A DNA stretch of 7,712 bases from Candidatus Altarchaeota archaeon (GTDB lineage Archaea > Altiarchaeota > Altiarchaeia > JAFGQM01). The stretch lies in contig JAFGQM010000036.1 in NCBI GenBank assembly GCA_016935655.1, positions 1 to 7,712 of the forward strand, in the 5' to 3' direction. The notes under the pieces are model-generated. The model did no database searches. It saw only the letters and a program-made list of their open reading frames with translations, and had not been told where the DNA came from. The position numbers and the translations under genes were made by a program. Shown piece by piece: positions 6,243-7,712 of the stretch; the first letter of the stretch is position 1, and every line of letters starts with the position of its first letter.

Positions 6243-6252
6243 GTAGTGTAAC
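6243..6252 (+). repeat. GTAGTGTAAC repeat, copy 1 (between TATA box and start)
   Basis: This 10-mer lies 6 bases before the ATG at 6259. It recurs exactly at 6984-6993 and 7008-7017, past the other end of the same gene. Its place between TATA box and start suits a repressor site. Confidence 0.45.
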
Positions 6253-6258
6253 TTATCC

Positions 6259-6987
6259 ATGATCACCGGACACAAGAAGGTCCATATAGTCCCGGTGGCC
6301 TTCGAGATAGACCGGGCCGTGAAGCCCGTCTTTAAGATAGGGGCCGACAAGGTCTACATACTCTCCAGTGCCGGTACGGAGTCCGACCCCTTTGCGAGGA
6401 AGGTGCAGAGGCAGCTCTCCAAGCCCGGGACCATCGAGGTCGTCATGCGCAACTACGCCCTTTACGACTATGACAGGATCATGAAGGGCATGGTCGAGAT
6501 CGCGCGCGCGGAGAAGGGCAATGACATATTCATCAACCTCTCCAGCGGCGGGCATGATTCGGCCATAGCCGGCGCGCTGGTGGCCTCGATGTTCCATCTC
6601 ACGCCCTACTACGCCATCCCGGAGGTATACAACATAAAGGACGGCAGCAACCCGGAGGGCAAGACAAGCGGACTGAAGGACCTCTTTGAAGTGCCCACGT
6701 ACCCGGTCGAGAGCCCGAGGGACGACTGGGTGAGGGTCCTGGGTCTGATGGGTCCTGAGTGGGTCCGCCAGAGGGATCTGATCAAGCTCCTGGGGGAGAA
6801 GGGACTGATGGAGGACGTGTTTACCCAGGACGGGAAGACCATCTCTAAGAAGGGCTACATGCAGTTCCGCAGGCGCTACCTCGAGTCGCTGCTCGAAAGG
6901 GAGTGGATAGAGAAGGAGGGCAGGGGCAGGTCGTCAAGGGTCAGAGTCACTGAGCAGGGGAAGAAGATAGCGGGAATTTTCGGGTAG
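6259..6987 (+). CDS. CARF-domain transcriptional regulator with C-terminal winged helix (HFX_2341-like)
   Basis: Soluble regulator of 242 residues. The N-terminal Rossmann-like CARF domain (about 1-150) begins KVHIVPVAFEIDRAV and carries NLSSGG at 93-98, the position where CARF proteins bind the phosphates of cyclic oligonucleotides. The C-terminal part (about 160-240) is a winged helix (RQRDLIKLLGEKGLM ... LEREWIEKEGRGRSSRVRVTEQGKKIA). The layout matches the archaeal HFX_2341 family of CARF-HTH regulators. Such proteins are thought to switch transcription on signal binding during virus attack; the ligand here is inferred. No CRISPR array or cas gene is in the window, so it is an orphan. It has a leaderless promoter with palindromic repeats just upstream, suggesting autoregulation and control of the divergent small genes. 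High G+C, intact. Confidence 0.85.
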   Translation: MITGHKKVHIVPVAFEIDRAVKPVFKIGADKVYILSSAGTESDPFARKVQRQLSKPGTIEVVMRNYALYDYDRIMKGMVEIARAEKGNDIFINLSSGGHDSAIAGALVASMFHLTPYYAIPEVYNIKDGSNPEGKTSGLKDLFEVPTYPVESPRDDWVRVLGLMGPEWVRQRDLIKLLGEKGLMEDVFTQDGKTISKKGYMQFRRRYLESLLEREWIEKEGRGRSSRVRVTEQGKKIAGIFG

Positions 6988-7017
6988 TGTAACTCGTTGG
7001 ATACAATGTAGTGTAAC
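6984..7017 (+). repeat. GTAGTGTAAC repeat, copies 2 and 3
   Basis: Exact copies at 6984-6993, spanning the CARF stop codon (TAG at 6985-6987), and at 7008-7017, 24 bp apart start to start. Together with copy 1 at 6243-6252 they bracket the whole CARF gene. Confidence 0.5.
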
Positions 7018-7019
7018 CA

Positions 7020-7033
7020 GGTTTTTCTTTTTG
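7020..7033 (+). terminator. Oligo-T terminator of the CARF gene
   Basis: The plus strand reads GGTTTTTCTTTTTGG about 33 bases past the CARF stop. Runs of five T separated by one base are the usual archaeal termination signal and need no hairpin. Confidence 0.5.
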
Positions 7034-7051
7034 GCAATTTAATTCTTCCGA

Positions 7052-7062
7052 GGTGTTCAAAA
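7052..7062. repeat. GGTGTTCAAAA, possible remnant of the toxin gene 3' end
   Basis: This 11-mer recurs exactly at 7230-7240, inside the 3' end of the RelE-like gene, where the minus strand encodes FEH. Continuing on the minus strand, 16 of 18 bases agree. Either a short duplicated gene end or a flanking repeat of the structured block between. Confidence 0.35.
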
Positions 7063-7214
7063 TGTCTACAAAGAAGACTGTAGACAGAAAACCCTTTGAA
7101 GACTCCAGACAGCAAACCGAAGACTCTTTCCTCCGGGAGGCGGGATTTCACCTTTTTCCCGGGGAAAAAGGTGGTTTGCAGTCTGCAGTTCAGAGTCTTC
7201 CAACACGGGTTTTC
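7063..7214. repeat. Structured non-coding block: tandem and nested inverted repeats
   Basis: This convergent intergenic stretch has no credible gene. A tandem unit GAAGACT-NN-AGACAG-N-AAACC appears at 7073-7097 and 7098-7118, with GAAGACT again at 7119-7125. The right half carries the inverted counterparts: AGACAGCAAACC (7107-7118) against GGTTTGCAGTCT (7173-7184, one mismatch), GAAGACT (7098-7104) against AGTCTTC (7194-7200), and GAAAACC (7087-7093) against GGTTTTC (7208-7214). Inside are a 12-bp perfect hairpin (7149-7173), a small palindrome CCTCCGGGAGG (7130-7140), and at the left edge TGTCTAC/GTAGACA (7063-7069, 7080-7086). It could be a small mobile repeat, a structured RNA, or a two-way terminator. 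Confidence 0.65.
7149..7173. terminator. Strong 12-bp hairpin between convergent genes (possible bidirectional terminator)
   Basis: CACCTTTTTCCC (7149-7160) and GGGAAAAAGGTG (7162-7173) are perfect complements around a single base. It sits between the plus-strand CARF gene and the minus-strand toxin gene. No T-run follows on either strand, so a terminator role is tentative; it may belong to the larger folded block. Confidence 0.4.
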
Positions 7215-7455
7215 AGTAGGCTTTTCCCCGGTGTTCAAAACAGAGTACCTTGATTTTATCACCCTCAATCCGGTAAATTATCCTAAAAGGATCTATCCTA
7301 ATCCGCCTCTCGCCTTTGTGGTCGTATCTTAGGGGCTTCCCTTTGTCGGGCATATCAGCGAGTTTCTGGAACGTCTTGACTATTCTGAGTCGCAAGCCCT
7401 GGTCCTTTATCCTACGATAATCTTTCTTGAACTCGTCTGAGAACAGAATCTCCAT
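7213..7455 (-). CDS. RelE/ParE-family toxin
   Basis: Toxin of 80 residues, full length for the RelE/ParE fold. It begins MEILFSDEFKKDYRRI (first strand and helix), has the central strands RRIRIDPFRIIYRIEGDKIKVL (split over about residues 50-71) and ends FEHRGKAY; the R-I-x-Y-R-I core and the terminal HR..xxY are the family's hallmarks. RelE members cut mRNA at the ribosome, ParE members poison gyrase; the basic surface with H75, R76 and Y80 leans towards RelE, but I cannot be sure. The ATG comes one base after the antitoxin stop (TAAGATG), so the pair is co-translated. The stop codon overlaps the edge of the repeat block at 7063-7214. Confidence 0.88.
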   Translation of the reverse strand: MEILFSDEFKKDYRRIKDQGLRLRIVKTFQKLADMPDKGKPLRYDHKGERRIRIDPFRIIYRIEGDKIKVLCFEHRGKAY

Positions 7456-7456
7456 C

Positions 7457-7712
7457 TTAGGACATCAGGAGATCGTCAATCTCCTTTGCAGACATCCTTG
7501 TGTCTGCCTTGGTGTACCTGCCATGCTCAAAATCATCTTCAGCCTTTCCTATCCTCTCTGCAAGATCCAAATCCACTAGTATGTCCTCCTTGGTGACATG
7601 CTTCAACACTATATCACTACCCTTGTTGATTACTAAGAACTGCGCTGATGGCTTTAGTTTAGCTAGTTTCCTTACATCTGCGGGGATTACAACCTGTCCG
7701 TTAGCAGACATC
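7457..7712 (-). CDS. AbrB/MazE-type antitoxin (start probably beyond the window)
   Basis: Antitoxin of the SpoVT-AbrB swapped-hairpin fold, 84 residues visible. The N-terminus SANGQVVIPADVRKLAKLKPSAQ (split here, residues 2-24) is the classic DNA-binding part, followed by a beta strand FLVINKGSDIVLKHV and an acidic helical tail (about 42-84) that should wrap the toxin. In this family 5-7 residues normally precede the S-x-x-G-Q pattern, and the ATG I can see at 7711 is at the window edge, so the true start is likely just outside. It would neutralise the toxin encoded one base downstream and repress the shared promoter, which is not in view. Confidence 0.85.
   Translation of the reverse strand, partial: MSANGQVVIPADVRKLAKLKPSAQFLVINKGSDIVLKHVTKEDILVDLDLAERIGKAEDDFEHGRYTKADTRMSAKEIDDLLMS

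Noticed and set aside
6253..6597. Minus-strand open frame opposite the CARF gene
   Set aside because: Antisense shadow of a well-supported CARF domain, with no promoter or motif.
7063..7214. CRISPR array
   Set aside because: Units are 21-25 bases with no spacers of even length and occur only about 2.5 times; they are also inverted on the other side.
7053..7332. Plus-strand open frames of 66-78 codons, and a minus-strand one at 6876-7268
   Set aside because: They run through the tandem and inverted repeats and into real genes; the peptides only reflect the repeats.

Overview
The window looks archaeal. Several starts have a T/A-rich TATA-like box centred about 25 nt upstream and almost no leader (the CARF gene at 6259 and the zinc-ribbon gene at 5529 are the clearest). 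Ile ATA and Arg AGG codons are common, and the protein families (HFX_2341-like CARF-wHTH regulator, wHTH-fused minimal nucleotidyltransferase with HEPN partner, RNase J-like MBL nuclease) are typical of archaeal accessory DNA. I cannot name a genus. No rRNA, tRNA, CRISPR array, integrase or transposase is visible.

Layout. (1) Positions 1-4978, all on the minus strand, form an almost gapless run read right to left: wHTH-nucleotidyltransferase, HEPN protein, RNase J-like metallo-beta-lactamase, type III methyltransferase Mod, and type III restriction helicase Res (cut by the window edge). Mod and Res are visibly more A+T-rich than the three genes before them, so the run looks assembled from at least two sources. 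(2) Positions 4979-5184 hold regulatory DNA and a short remnant that repeats the first 12 codons of the MBL gene. This suggests the nucleotidyltransferase-HEPN pair was inserted at the MBL start, leaving the old start and its promoter upstream. (3) Positions 5185-6167, minus strand, hold three small genes without a recognised function, in two transcription units separated by a hairpin terminator. (4) Positions 6168-6258 are a divergent control region, followed by a plus-strand CARF-wHTH regulator (6259-6987). (5) Positions 6988-7212 are a non-coding block with an oligo-T terminator, tandem repeats and nested inverted repeats. (6) Positions 7213-7712, minus strand, hold a RelE/ParE-type toxin and its AbrB-type antitoxin.

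Taken together this is a defence or genome-conflict island: a type III restriction-modification system, a HEPN/nucleotidyltransferase pair, a toxin-antitoxin pair and an orphan CARF regulator. The most distinctive points are the duplicated MBL gene start, a 16-bp perfect palindrome over the start of the wHTH-nucleotidyltransferase gene, a 14-bp direct repeat with 21-bp period at the upstream promoter, and a decamer repeated on both sides of the CARF gene.
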